Positions 22,521-34,115 of a stretch of 64,000 bases of DNA are shown here, one piece after another (the first letter of the stretch is position 1; each line of letters begins with the position of its first letter). The DNA comes from Labia minor. Its lineage: Eukaryota; Arthropoda; Insecta; Dermaptera; Spongiphoridae. The stretch is taken from assembly GCA_963082975.1 (NCBI GenBank), contig OY720349.1, positions 61,502,501-61,566,500 on the forward strand. The letters are read 5' to 3'. Both the position numbers and the translations under genes were made by a program. The notes beneath the pieces were generated by a model. The model did not search any database, was not told the origin of the DNA, and saw nothing but the letters and a program-made list of their open reading frames with translations.

Positions 22521-22993
22521 TAGGGTTGCCATATTTTTTCACGGACCAACCGGGACAGTTCTGTCTATTTTACTTTAGGTTGAGGGATGTCGGTTTCGGG
22601 GGTGGGGGGGAGGGGGGTATAAAAACAGTAATGTAAAAAACACTTAAAATATAGAATAGATAATAAGCATCCATACTTAGTGCATCAAAATTTGCATTTA
22701 TTAAATCATTCTTTAATTCTTCCAGCGCTAAAGGTGCTATTACATTTAATATTATAGCCTCACATTTGGTTTTTCCCAATGAAAATTTTGGTTCAAAAAA
22801 TTTGTATTACTGTGTTACTTGCCAAAATGTTACTAATCACACAAGAGCAGATTAATCATTCTCTGATCTAATAATTGTGCTCAATTATTTCCAAGAAACT
22901 GTGCCCTGAATCTAAACCGGGACAATTTCAACAACCGGGCGGGTCGCCGGGACAACCCAGTATATCCGGGACTGTCCCGGCGAAACAAGTCTA
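22521..22993 (-). mobile_element. hAT element, deleted, with perfect 8-bp target duplication
   Basis: A 473-bp element flanked by TATATATG at 22513-22520 and 22994-23001. The left end is TAGGGTTGCCATAT and the right end, read inward, is TAGACTTGTTTCGCCGGGAC. An 8-bp duplication is diagnostic of hAT-type transposition. Part of a hAT transposase remains on the minus strand. The right half is closely similar to the 215-bp element at 31588-31802, which carries it in the opposite orientation. Confidence 0.9.
22570..22800 (-). pseudogene. hAT transposase fragment
   Basis: The minus strand translates as FFEPKFSLGKTKCEAIILNV, then IAPLALEELKNDLINANFDA and LSMDA, then loses similarity. This is the segment of hAT transposases leading to the first catalytic aspartate (the SMDA position). 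Everything downstream, including the remaining catalytic residues and dimerisation domain, is absent. Non-functional. Confidence 0.75.
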
Positions 22994-23001
22994 TATATAT
23001 G

Positions 23002-24847
23002 TAGAAAAAAAAAATAAAAAAAAATAGTATGTAAACTTGTAAAGCAAACGAATTGTATCTATTGTCCGAATAAAGGACTTTATTATTATTATTATTATTA
23101 AATAATGTGTAAGTCTATTGATTATTCGATGTGTCCTAATCGAATTATTATTAATTAATAATCAGTTTTTGTTAAAATCCCCTTAAATTCTTCAATTAAA
23201 TTACATATCTATGTAATAACATATATTGATATATTTTTTTTAGTCATTTTTGACTAAACTAAAAATTGAATCGATTTTTATATTCTATAACGACTAGTTG
23301 TAATGTTCCCGGAGGTGTTGCTTTCACGGAAATATAGTTCAACGTCTAGTGGCCCTGGGGGTCGTTTTTATTTTATAAAAACCCATCATCTATCCTCTCC
23401 CCTTTGCATATCTTAACTCTACATGGCCCAATAAATGAAGGTGTCACGGTATCAGAGTAACATTTTGGCTCATTTTTTTTCAACTTGAAATAATCTTGGG
23501 GTTCAGTAGATTCTGAAAAATTTCATTAACATATACATTAGGTAACATATCTATTAGACAATAAGGAAATTGAATATAATAATAACATTTTATTTAAAAT
23601 TATTTTTTTATTTTATTTCTTTATAAAAAGTTATTTTAAATATTTATTTTTATTAACTATTATAAAATGATTTATGGTATCAAAATATATTTTTAAGATT
23701 TAATATTCATAAATATTATAAAAAACATTAATATTTTTTTGTTTATACATTTTTATCCATTTTAAGTATTTTAAGCAGAATATAATATAGCAAAGCAAAT
23801 ATAAAAATGTACTACAAAGGAATAAATAACGAAAGGCCTATTTATAATCTTAATTTTATATTCAATTTTTTGTTATATTATTGGAACATGAATTCTATAT
23901 TAGCTGGGAAATTGAAATTCTCTATTATTGATCAAAAGACCCATGTCAATATCCAATTAAAATAAAAAAAAATTGAAGAATACATTAAAGTTAATAACAT
24001 TTTCTATTTTAATCTAATAACAAATTTGTTATTGTTTTAATATTATTAACATGTAATTTTGTAGTAAATTGATAGAAAAGTTTATTAATATTTTTATTGA
24101 ACTTTTTAATTAAATTGATTTTGTGATTTTTAACATTTAAATATTTAAATATTAAATAAAATTAGTTAAATTTGAACTTTCAAATTTTTAAAATATTTAT
24201 ATCATAAAATAATTGAAAAATTTATAAATATAAAACCTAATTGAATTGATGAGGTCCTAATACCCTTTTAATAGAAAATTTTTTATACATTATAATAAAA
24301 AAAAATTTAATTTAATTTAATTTTTCTAAAAAATTAATATCAGTTAATTCTAAAAATATATATACTGATTTATACAATCGTAATAATTCCATTAATTGAA
24401 TAATTAATATTTTTTTAGAAAAATTGATTTTTTAAATTTAATTTTTTTTATTCAGAATAATTGATTCTGATATCCATATATATATATTTAAACACGAATC
24501 CATCAATCATTGATATCGAGTTTGTGTTTATCTTGCTAGTGCAAACACCCAAGCTGGCTAGCATTTTTTTATTTCCATCTAATCTGATAGACAAATGAAT
24601 CGCATTAAAGATTAAAATAAATACAATATATTTTAAATGTATATACAATAAAATATAGGATATTTGAAGTATGCATTTATATTCACTTTTAAATTTAAAA
24701 AACGATTTAAAAGTAAAAATTTTATAAAAAAAAAACATCAATAATTATTTGACTAAATTCATATACATAGAAACAAGAGAAAAATTTCAATTATAGAATG
24801 ACAAGAGTAAAATTATTTATTTCTATAAATAAAATTATAATAAAAAT
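23002..24847. other. AT-rich stretch without recognised genes
   Basis: (ATT)n lies near 23080-23100. A GC-richer patch at 23290-23460 has no sustained open frame. The open frame at 24448-24741 shows no motif. Confidence 0.4.
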
Positions 24848-25296
24848 TGTAAGAAAATCCAACTATGGGGCACTTGTAATGACCCACGATGACTGTGAAT
24901 TGTATTATAAGTAAATTATGGGCGCCAAACTTTGGGTAGATTGTCTTTATCCCAAAATACAAAAGGGTGAAAAAAAAATTAAGGGAAAAGGAAAACAAAT
25001 AATGTTTGCACTAATACACTTTAATTAATAAAAAAAATTTTAAATAGATTAAATATAAGACATTTGAATAAAAAAAATAAAATAATGTAATTCACTATTA
25101 TTACAGGGAGTAACAGGAATAGTTATCACAGGGTGTGATGATTTATAAAAAAAAATAATTATATCACGGGACGTGTTAGTTGTTACAAGGTCATATCAGG
25201 ATGATATATCTTTTTCAACTTCCAATTCTCAACTGATAAAAAATAAAAACTTGGAGGGAGATGGTTCCTCCCCTTAATCAAAATATTATATCTATC

Positions 25297-26243
25297 TTAT
25301 CTTATTATGCTAGCTAAAATTGTATATATCTATATATATTTCTATATATATTTCTATATTGGTTCTCAAAAACCGCTCTAACGATTTTTTTCAAATTCAC
25401 ACTAGATATAGTATTTATAAAGAAAAATTAAGTTTTATTGATCATATCTCTTGAAACATACAGCTTCATTATTTATTTCTTAATTAAAAATTATATATGG
25501 GTGACGTCAATGGCATCCATTTTGAAATTTTACTCCCGCCTTTTTTTAAAGGATATTGTATTAATATTTTTTTTATATTTAAAATATTTTAAAATTTATT
25601 ATTTAATTTCGAATTTAATTTCGAAATAAAATTAAAAATATTTATTTTTAATAAAATATATATATATATTTATTAATCTCTCTCAAAAAAAAAACAACAA
25701 AATAAAATACGGTTGGTTGACTCCCGCTTTTTTTTAAATGATATTGTATTAACATTTTTTTATATTTAAAATATTTTAAAATTCATTATTTAATTTCGAA
25801 ATAAAATTAAAAATATTTATTAATCTCTCTCAAAAAAAAACAACAAAACAAATAAATGTCTTTGAAAGATGGTAAAAATATGTTTGTTATTATCAAAATA
25901 TCTTAGACCAGTGGTAAAAACAATTGATTTTACTCCCCGAGTTCGAAGGATCGAAACTCGCCGCGTGCATTTTTTTTATCTATTTTCGTGATTTATTTAT
26001 TCATTGTTCTTTTATTAATTAAGTTTTAGATAGTTTTATAATTTTTAATATTTTTTCAATAAAATATTATTTAATACATTTAATAGTTGTAATAAATAAT
26101 TAAAGAATTGTATATCAATATTTTTTAAAGGGTAGAGCGAGAGCTCGGTGTCCCAGGTATTAATATTACCAGCCAAATCCAATAATAATGAATCATTTTT
26201 TTTAACTTAAGTACCGAGCCGAGGCTCGGGGTCCCGGTACTAT
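25297..26243 (+). mobile_element. Helitron-like insertion with two successive 3' hairpins
   Basis: Inserted in the solo LTR, as shown by the uninterrupted copy at 48355-48856. It starts TC after A. Near its right end is the palindrome CCGAGCCGAGGCTCGG (about 26216-26231), followed by GTCCCGGTACTAT before T. This is Helitron-like, but CTAT replaces the usual CTRR. A second similar hairpin-plus-tail (GAGAGCTCGGTGTCCCAGGT) lies 80 bp earlier, suggesting a duplicated 3' end. The interior has no coding sequence. Confidence 0.45.
25533..25850. repeat. tandem duplication of about 180 bp
   Basis: Two copies in direct order of a block starting TCCCGCCTTTTTTTAAAGGA (second copy TCCCGCTTTTTTTTAAATGA) and ending CTCTCTCAAAAAAAA-ACAACAAAA. 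The second copy is shorter in the AT-rich middle. Confidence 0.75.
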
Positions 26244-26365
26244 TCATTTATTACATTTTAACATTAATGCGACAAAATAACTTTGTTAATATAATAAGAA
26301 AAATAGAAAAACAAAATAAAATGAACAATAAAAAAAAAATATAAGTACTTTGTCCGTTACAAAAT

Positions 26366-27879
26366 TTAATTTTTATTAAATTTTATAAATAATTTCATTT
26401 ATAATGAATTAAATAAAGTTTCAACAACTTTCTCTGTAAATTTTATAATTATCTACAAGTTATAAGATGAAGTCACTATAAAGATTAACATATATGTATT
26501 AAAGCCATGTTTGTAGAGCTTTCTTGCATTGATAAACAAAACATAAATAGAGATTGTAAACTGCGAACACCCGCTTAAACTTTCCATCGAAATTAATTAA
26601 CGATATCCTGGAATTTGCCACAAACCTTGTCTTTAGTTTAATATACATATAAAACATTATTATATAGGATAGGTATATATATCTATATAGATATATAGAT
26701 ATATATATTTATGATAGTCCTAATGCAGTCACACCACACAAATTAATTAAATTATAAGCTGTTTTAAATTAAGATCTTTTTAAATATCGTTGTTAAATGG
26801 ATAATCCTATAATAACCACATATTAAAGTATTATTATTATTATTATTATTATTACATACCAATTATACAATTATTTAATAATTGCATCATATAAATAGAT
26901 AATAATACCTAAGTACAAGCCAAATACAAATATAATATATATATATATATATATATAAAACAACTTTTCATAAGAGAGAAAGAATAAAAAAAATATACTC
27001 TTTTTACATTTTTATTGTTAATTAATTGTATAAAATGATATTATTTCAATTAATATTACATTTAAAAAATGAATATCTATGAGATATAAATTTCCAAATA
27101 ATTTTAATGCATTTATTTTATTTATGACTTATAAAAATGTTTTTAGAAATATAAAGGTAAATACATTTCTATTTAAGTATTTGTTTTTTAATAATTATTT
27201 TTAATTGATATTATTATGTTCTAAAAGAGATATAATTTACGAGTATTGTTTATTTAATTATAGTTCAAGAAAATTGTCTTATAAGCCTTATACTCTTATA
27301 CCCGGATAAATAAATACGAAAAAATCTATATTGAAATTCTAAGCAATACATCCACTCCTGTACAATATTTAATTTGTGAAATTACTCTTAAAATATCAAT
27401 TTGTTTTGGTCCATCTCATTCTTAGGTCATTTAAAAAAAATATAATACATTTTTATAGAATAAAATATTTAAAAAGAAATATACAAAAATTTTGTAAACA
27501 TACCGATTCACCCAACAATGAAAATTCAATTTATTTGGTATTTATGTTTTTGTTTATTTTATTTAGCTAATATCTAGTCTCTCCTCTAACCATATTTATT
27601 GTTTCTCTTCATTTGTTGATACTTATTATATGATCTCTAATTGACTTTTGATCGATGTTCATAGAGGACGACCATTTCCAAATTTTCCAGGTTATGGGGC
27701 TTAGATGTATGAGCTCTATCCCGTTCTAAACCATTTTCCCAGTCATGTTCTATTGCATAAGTCCCCAAAGTTAACTGGCCTCCGACCCATCTAACAAAAA
27801 TTTTCAATCTTGGTACCTTAGAGAAAAGGGGACATAAATATTGGCAATACTCACAGTTTGCCTAGTGGCGAATCGTTAA
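26366..27879. other. AT-rich stretch with microsatellites
   Basis: (ATT)n at 26830-26853 and (TA)n at about 26934-26957. No gene is recognised. 27600-27860 is GC-richer, decayed and unassigned. Confidence 0.4.
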
Positions 27880-28029
27880 ACTACTTAATGCTGTCTTATT
27901 TGTTCTAATTGAAATATAAAAAATATTGATTAAGTGTTACTAATATGAATGAAAGACTGTTGAATCAGGCCAGGGCTCACTAAATATTCGCCTCGCGACC
28001 CATAGTTTGGGAACTACTGCTCTATCAGA
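27880..28029. repeat. hAT-type terminal fragment
   Basis: Read on the minus strand from 28022, the sequence AGTAGTTCCCAAACTATGGG followed by TCGCGAGGCG is a typical hAT terminal motif (CAGTGGTTCCCAAACT type). The opposite end and target duplication were not found. Confidence 0.45.
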
Positions 28030-28560
28030 TGAATTCTGTCTGGACAGTTCTGTCGATTCTGAGGATTCTTGCACTATTCTTTAGATATTTGTTCATCTCC
28101 CTGGTTCTTTGACGTCTTCCATTATCGTACATAGAGAGAAAATCTTCTTCAATGAATAATGCGAAAGATATCATATAATTTTCAAGAAAATCTTATTGTT
28201 AGATATATCTGGCCAGATTCATTGAAGGTCCATATAATGACACTATAATTCTTTAAGCGCATCTAAATCTACCTCATAAATATAATAAACCTCAATCAAA
28301 TGAGATTCTTTTCTCATTGCTACCCTCTTCTCCATATTCGGACCCGTTCATATCAATATAATTGTTTCCAATCATCCAATGTGTGTGACCAACCTTTATG
28401 TTCCTTAACAAAATGTAATCCATGTTTCTTTAGTAACAGGCATCGAATTGGTTTCCTACTGTGTATTCCTGGCACTCTTCCTATTCTCCGTGAATAAATT
28501 GTTAAATTTTTAACTTTTGAAATCTGAAAAAGCGCATGGTGCTCCGAATTGATCAAAGCA
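28030..28560 (-). pseudogene. Tc1-like transposase relic
   Basis: The minus strand encodes, through frameshifts, RRIGRVPGIHSRKPIRCLLL, then KKHGLHFVKEHKGWS-TLDDWKQLYRYERVRI (the region before and including the first catalytic aspartate in Tc1-like enzymes). Further on come YDNGRRQRTREMNKYLKNSA and RILRIDR, in register with the second-aspartate region. Several catalytic positions are substituted. No terminal repeats were found, so it is an old, dead copy. Confidence 0.65.
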
Positions 28561-29254
28561 TAATAAATCTTTTAGTTGAGAAAGTCCTTTATCAAGTAAA
28601 GTTAAAAACCCTAACGGCTTGTAATCTTAACAAAATATAACGATTGTTTAAATCTAAAGCAATAAGATAAATTAAAAGAAAGAATACTGGTTTAACCAGC
28701 AATAGATTATTTTGCAATTAAACATTTGTTTTACTAAATAAAAATTACTTTATTTTAAATTAAAATAACTTTATTATATATATTATCGTTTTTATTTACA
28801 CACACACATTTTAAGATAGAATAATATTTTTCAGTTTATTAGGAAAATATGAATTTAAAGTTCAAATATTAAGATAATCGGTTATTTAGTTGATGAGTGT
28901 ATATAAATTTATCAAATATATTTTTACATGTGATTATTTTAATCCTACTTTATTTTCTCTTTGTTTCAGGTAAATTCTCTTCTTTATTCAACCATATATA
29001 TATGTAAGTGTCTATAATATAAATTTATAATTAATAATTAAATAAATTACAACGAAATAACTGAACCTAAATAAATATTAAATCTGCCTACCACACCAAT
29101 GGATTTGAAATATTGATAATTTATTATTATATTTTCTAATAAGTCATTTATTTTTTTATTTTTATTCAAGTTAATTAAAATCTAATTGTTTTTTTTACCT
29201 AAAAATATTAAACATTTATAGAGTATATTTATTTAAAAACAAAATTTATTTTTT
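28561..29254. other. AT-rich non-coding stretch
   Basis: No gene or repeat family recognised. Confidence 0.4.
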
Positions 29255-30531
29255 ACCGACCGACGATAGTAAGGGAGGTATTGTTTTCACACCAAATTTC
29301 ACATGTGGAGTTTTTCACATATCTCCACGAATCGTGCATTTTGTTAACAGAATAAGTTGACCTGTGGCCAGGTCCGAACCGACCGACGGTTTGAAATAAA
29401 TTAATTTCCAGCTACAGAAACAATTTCAAATAATTTTAATATATCTATTAATGTAATAAAAAACAGAAATGGATATAACATAAATATTTTTAATTTTATT
29501 TTATTTATAATATATAGCTGGAGTAGCCGGCGTTGCCGGCGTTACCCGAGGCTGTGACGTCATGAAGGGCTGGGTGACGTCATATAATTTTAAATTAAGA
29601 AAAACATAAATGAAGATGATTTTTCCCGAGGATAAAATCAATACATTCGTGGTGATATGTAAAAAAATCTCCTTATGTGAAATTTGGTGCGAAAATAACC
29701 CTTCCCTTCTTATCGTCGATCGCTAATACTACCACTTCCGGTTTTCGGATTTGCACCAAAAGTTGATCAATTCATCCCACTGATGCATTAAGTAAATATA
29801 CCAAATTTCATCAAAATCCGTTAAGCCGTTCAGGCTGTACACATCTATACGGACGGACAGACGGACGGACAGACGGACGGACGGACGGACAGACGGACAG
29901 ACATCATGCTAAAAATACTTTTTTCTGTTAAGAAAATGCATGATTCGTGGAGATATGTAAAAATCTCCACATGTGAAATTTGGTGTGAAAACAATACCTC
30001 CCTTACTATCGTCGGTCGGTAAAAAAGTATTTTTAGCATGATGTCTGTCCGTCCGTATAGATGTGTACAGCCTGAACGCCTCAACCGATTTTGATGAAAT
30101 TTGGTATATTTACTTAATGCATCAGTGGGATGAATTGATCAACTTTTGGTGCAAATCCGGAAACCGGAAGTGGTAGTATTAGCGATCGACGATAGGAAGG
30201 GAAGGGTTATTTTCACACCAAATTTCACATGAGGAGATTTGTTTATATATCACCACGAATCATGCACTTTGTATTGGTTTTATCCTCGGGAAAATCATAT
30301 TTATTAGTTGTTTCTTAATTTAAAATTATATGGCGTCATCCAGCCATTCATGACGTCACAGCCTGGTCTTACATATATATTATAAATAAAATTAAATTAA
30401 AAATATTTATGTTCTATCCATATCTGTTTTTTATTACATTAATAGATATATTAAAATTATTTGAAATTGTTTCTGTAGCTGGAAATTAATTTACTTCAAA
30501 TCGTCGGTCGGTTCGGACCTGGCCACAGGTC
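29255..30531 (+). mobile_element. HINE-C copy split by insertion of a second HINE-C copy
   Basis: The left piece (29255 to about 29356) begins ACCGACCGACGATAGTAAGG and breaks off after TTGTTAACAG. The right piece resumes near 30023 with AAGTATTTTTAGCATGATGT, runs through the (GTCC)n tract and CGTCGGTCGGTT, and ends in the perfect hairpin GACCTGGCCACAGGTC (30516-30531). Joining the two pieces gives the family order seen at 14063-14640, so the material between them is a later insertion. Confidence 0.85.
29359..30020 (-). mobile_element. complete HINE-C copy, inverted inside another
   Basis: A 662-bp minus-strand copy. Its 5' end ACCGACCGACG is at 30020-30010, a long (GGAC/AGAC)n tract lies at about 29850-29905, and the 3' end has the inverse repeat followed by the hairpin GACCTGGCCACAGGTC (29374-29359). 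An extra GC-rich block (GCCGGCGTTGCCGGCG, about 29527-29545) is absent from the outer copy. Because it is inverted relative to its host copy, most of it can pair with 30023-30531. Confidence 0.85.
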
Positions 30532-31579
30532 AATTTATTTAATTTAAGATTCCTCAAAAGATTTTGAAAACACTAAATTAAATGGGCTGATGTTGAAAAA
30601 AAAATATTTTTATTAAAATATTAAATAGATCGATTTATCTATCTGTTTTCTAGACAAAAAAATCTTATTTACATTTTATAACAATAGTAATAATAATAAT
30701 AATAATACATTCGAAATGAGAAAACATAATTACCATATAACATTAAAGTATAATATCCTAATTAGTATAATTACTCCCTTTTTTGACTCTAGATAGCATT
30801 TAAATCTAGTAGGTCGTTTCATCTATTCACTTGCACATTTTATTAGTAATTTTAGTGTCGCTTGCCCGGTGGTCAATAGCCTACTCAACCCTTATCCACT
30901 CACCCTAATTTTTTCAAAAGTCCAATTTGAGAACGAAACGATTTTCATTAAGCTGATTAGAAGAAATTTATTATTTAAATCATCACACGAAGCTTTTTTT
31001 TTATATCACATAAAAATTGCTTTTGGCTAAATAAACCTGTTTTAATATTAATTTGAACTTGAACTAAAGAAAACGATTAAAAGAAAAAGATCCAGGTAAT
31101 TCATCCAATAAACATTTGTGAACGGACAAGATTTGGGTTGACTTCTTTAAATAGGTTTGCTTTGTTTTATATCGTTTTAAGGTAAAAAATCAGAAATAAA
31201 AATAAAAGAATTTATTGTTAAATTGTTTATAATTTAAAAATTCAATAAATTGCAAAATAAGATAGAAACAATTTAATTGTTTTACTTTGTTCAAATTTGT
31301 AAAACAAAATATACATATCTTTATTTATCGAGGATTTATAGTTTTTAGAAGCAAAAAATTTTCTTTCACAATCATAAAAGTAATCGTTAACAATAATTTT
31401 TCAATTTCATAAAAATATTAATATGTGAATTAAAAAAATATAAATATTAATTTCCAAAAGTGTTTGCTTAGAAAAAATAATTCTAGGATTCTACACATAA
31501 ATGAAAAAGAACAAGAAAGAATATTATTAATTTTTTTAATATTTTTATTAGTATTTAAAAGTTATTATTATTTTTTAAA
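30532..31579. other. AT-rich non-coding stretch
   Basis: (TAA)n at about 30685-30706. No gene or repeat family recognised. Confidence 0.4.
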
Positions 31580-31587
31580 GTTATATA

Positions 31588-31802
31588 TAGACTTGCCATA
31601 TGTCCCGGTTTCGCCGGGACAGTCCCGGATATACTGGGTTGTCCCGGTGTCCCGCCCGGTTGTTGAAATTGTCCCGGTTTAGATTCAGGGCACAGTTTCT
31701 TGGAAATAATTGAGCAAAATTATTAGATCAGAGAATGATTAATCTGCTCTTGTGTGATTAGTAACGTTTTGGCAAGTAACACAGTAATATATGGCAACCC
31801 TA
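31588..31802 (+). mobile_element. short hAT derivative with perfect 8-bp target duplication
   Basis: A 215-bp element flanked by GTTATATA (31580-31587 and 31803-31810). Ends are TAGACTTGCCATAT and, read inward from the right, TAGGGTTGCCATAT. The inside corresponds to the right half of the 473-bp element at 22521-22993 in inverted orientation, with the transposase part deleted. It carries a CCCGG-rich subterminal tract (31603-31680). Non-coding and non-autonomous. Confidence 0.9.
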
Positions 31803-31810
31803 GTTATATA

Positions 31811-31980
31811 TATATTACATGAAAAATAAATGATTTTTAATTTTTTGAATGAATAATAATTTGAATAAAGCTCTTTATTTTTCTTAAAAAGTTAATTTTA
31901 TTTTTCAAAAAAAAAAAAAAAATAATGATTTTTTAATTAATTCACTTAAAATTATCGACACTTTTTAAAAATAAGATATT

Positions 31981-32029
<49 letters not shown>

Positions 32030-32372
32030 GATGGAAATCAACAGGTATGAAACTTACATAAAGACTTAAATTAAGAATTGATCGTTTCTTTCTATTTTTG
32101 GTAAAGTCAATCACTTAGATTAATATTATTTATAGATTAACCATTAATAAGCACAGAAATAAAAGTAAATATTGATTTTTTTATCTATTTACTATTATTT
32201 TTAGAATATGTTAATTAATAGAAAATAAAAAAAAGAAACATCTTAATATTAAAAAAGTAATTTATAGAAATTTTTATTAGTCAAATAACTATTTATACTG
32301 GTTCTTACTTATATTTTTTAGAAAATCAATAAAAAAAGATAGAATCAATAGAGATTATTGGAGTTAACGTAA
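31811..32372. other. AT-rich stretch with (TA)n microsatellite
   Basis: A (TA)n run of about 17 units lies at 31987-32021. No gene recognised. Confidence 0.45.
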
Positions 32373-32708
32373 CTATAGGACTCAAGGGGGGCTCCAGGAT
32401 AGGTTCTTTGGGGGCCATGTAACCGAGGGGGGGTATGAAAAAATTTAAAAATGTAAGTGTAAAATGACGCCTTTTTAGGACGTTTTCAACGACCTAAAAA
32501 CGGTATGGACGGTTTGACTCCATATATATATATAATTTTTACCACAAAATAAAAAGATTTTCAAGCCATTAGAATGTTTTTGCAATAACACATCAAATTT
32601 ATTTGACCCTTTTACCATAAGAATGTCAACGTTGAAAGCTATTACCTTTTCATTTCAAGTATGGATATACTTTCTCTTGTAAATTAGTTTGCTGTGAAAT
32701 TGAATATA

Positions 32709-33780
32709 TTGGGCTGGGGAATAAGTTGGTGCGTTTTTTTTTCAAAGAGCTTTATTTAAACAAAGAACAATAATTATAACAGTAAATTAATCAAATATGT
32801 ATTTGATGTTACTGTTTTCCACCTCCTCCCACCTCTCGACCAATTTGTTGATGCTATACCGCCAAAAATTACCTGGCCAGGTGTCGAAGAAGTTGGTGAG
32901 CCAGTTTTTGAGGTCCTCTTCGCCGTCGAAGGTAACACCTCTCATTTGATTGGACATGGAGCTGGAAAGGTGATAATCGGTTAGCACAAGATCCGAAGAG
33001 CACGGTGGAACCTCCCGTTCGAGCTTTTGAAGTGCGGTTTTGACGACTTGTGCAATGGCGTTGTCTTGTAACAAGATGACTTGGTCTTGTCGATCGGGTC
33101 TTTTCGATCGCATAGCCTCATTTACGCGGCATAGTTGGACGATGTAGAGCTCCTTGTTGACCGTGTCGTTCTTTCCAAGCATTTTCCAGTGCAATTATGC
33201 CTTCCCAGTCCCACCAAACTCAGATAATGGCCTTTTTCGAGTGGAGATTTTGCTTGAGTCTCGACTTCGGTGTGTCTCCAGGGGCCACCCACTCTTTTCT
33301 TTGCTGCATATGGACGTACAGACATCAATTCGGTACAAAAAGCGCTGCTTATGATCGCGTGTTGTTCGATGGCGTATGAGGTGTTGAACAGCAATTTGAA
33401 GCGATTTCTTTTTTGATTTCATTAAGCTCGTGAGACACCCAGGGTCCAAGTTTTTCGCTAAATCCCACTGAATAAAGATGAAATTGAGGATCGTCTTATG
33501 ATCGCAGTTCTTTTTTTCGGTCAATTCACGACTTTTTCCCTTCACAAACACCATGAGATGCTCTTCATCGAATTCTGCAGGTCATCCGATGCGAGGTTAA
33601 AATCGCAGTTTTTGAACTTGGCAAACCATTTTTGAGCTGCGCGTTCTCTTTTGACACCTTCTCCACACAAGTTGCATATGTCACGAGCGGCTTTAACTGC
33701 TTTTGACAAGTTTAAGGACAATCTTTCCCAACATTTCACCACTAATTTTGGGTTCTGCATTTTTTTCTTCCATTAAATCC
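32709..33780 (-). mobile_element. mariner (DD34D-type) element, decayed
   Basis: The left end, after TA, is TTGGGCTGGGGAATAAGTTG, matching mariner terminal repeats. The minus strand carries a nearly full-length but broken transposase. The right terminal repeat was not found beyond the transposase start near 33773, so the element appears truncated there. Confidence 0.7.
32787..33773 (-). pseudogene. mariner transposase, frameshifted
   Basis: The start region MEEKNAEPKISGEMLGK is followed by a frameshift into the helix-turn-helix part (AARDICNLCGEGVKRERAAQ, then KWFAKFKNCDF). Next come HLMVFVKGKSRELTEKK and the stretch around FLYRIDVCTSICSKEK, where the VTGDE-type first catalytic motif is destroyed. 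The last piece (33194-32787) has LHWK-like MHWKMLGKND, a shortened LLQDNAIAQ region with the second aspartate and SSDLVLTDYHL with the third, and ends FWRYSINKLVERWEEVENSN. At least three frame changes make it non-functional. Confidence 0.85.
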
Positions 33781-34115
33781 ATCAAACTTTCATGGGCATC
33801 AATAAAACAAACAAAATCTTCCCTAATTACTCCGTTGCAAATGTACCTTAAAGTTAAAGCTAAAATGTAAACTTGAATTATGTGTATATACGTATAAGTA
33901 AAATTATGTAGAATTATAAGTAAAAATATTATATAGAAATAAAGACGTTCCTTTTTTTAAATTCTTGTATGAAATGGTTTTTCCAATATATGGTCATAAA
34001 TAGTTTATAATATACAAAGATGCACTTTAGTAAGAAAATAATAAAAAAATATTGAGCATTCGGGGGGGGGGGGGCATTTCCCCAAGCATTTTCCTCATGC
34101 CCCCCTGCTATAGGT

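Larger units (their letters stand above)
24848..26361. mobile_element. solo LTR interrupted by a later insertion
   Basis: Begins TGTAAGAAAATCC and ends TTTGTCCGTTACA, flanked by AAAT on both sides (24844-24847, 26362-26365). The TG...CA ends and 4-bp duplication suit a Ty3-type LTR. The outer parts align with 48355-48856, which runs straight across the position where this copy is interrupted (about 25297-26243). Strand cannot be fixed because both ends fit TG...CA and no internal region remains. Confidence 0.65.
32381..34107. mobile_element. probable hAT-like element with mariner nested inside
   Basis: The left end CTCAAGGGGGGCTCCAGG and the right end, read inward, CAGGGGGGCATGAGG are flanked by CTATAGGA (32373-32380) and CTATAGGT (34108-34115), a 7-of-8 match. 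GC-rich ends of this form are common in hAT derivatives. The only coding remains inside belong to the mariner at 32709-33780. A G-run of 13 lies at 34062-34074. The assignment depends on the imperfect duplication. Confidence 0.4.

Noticed and set aside
25900..25985. tRNA-like stretch with GAGTTCGAAGGATCGAAACT
   Set aside because: A B-box-like motif is present, but no acceptor or anticodon stem could be folded by eye. It lies inside the Helitron-like insert.
29850..29905. CRISPR-like short regular repeats
   Set aside because: It is a simple (GGAC/AGAC)n microsatellite within a eukaryotic mobile element; there are no spacers.
29845..30084. 79-codon minus-strand frame rich in SVCPSVCPSV
   Set aside because: It is read from the (GTCC/GGAC)n microsatellite of the HINE-C repeat. 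Periodic residues come from the tandem bases, not from a protein gene. 13990-14322 is the same case.
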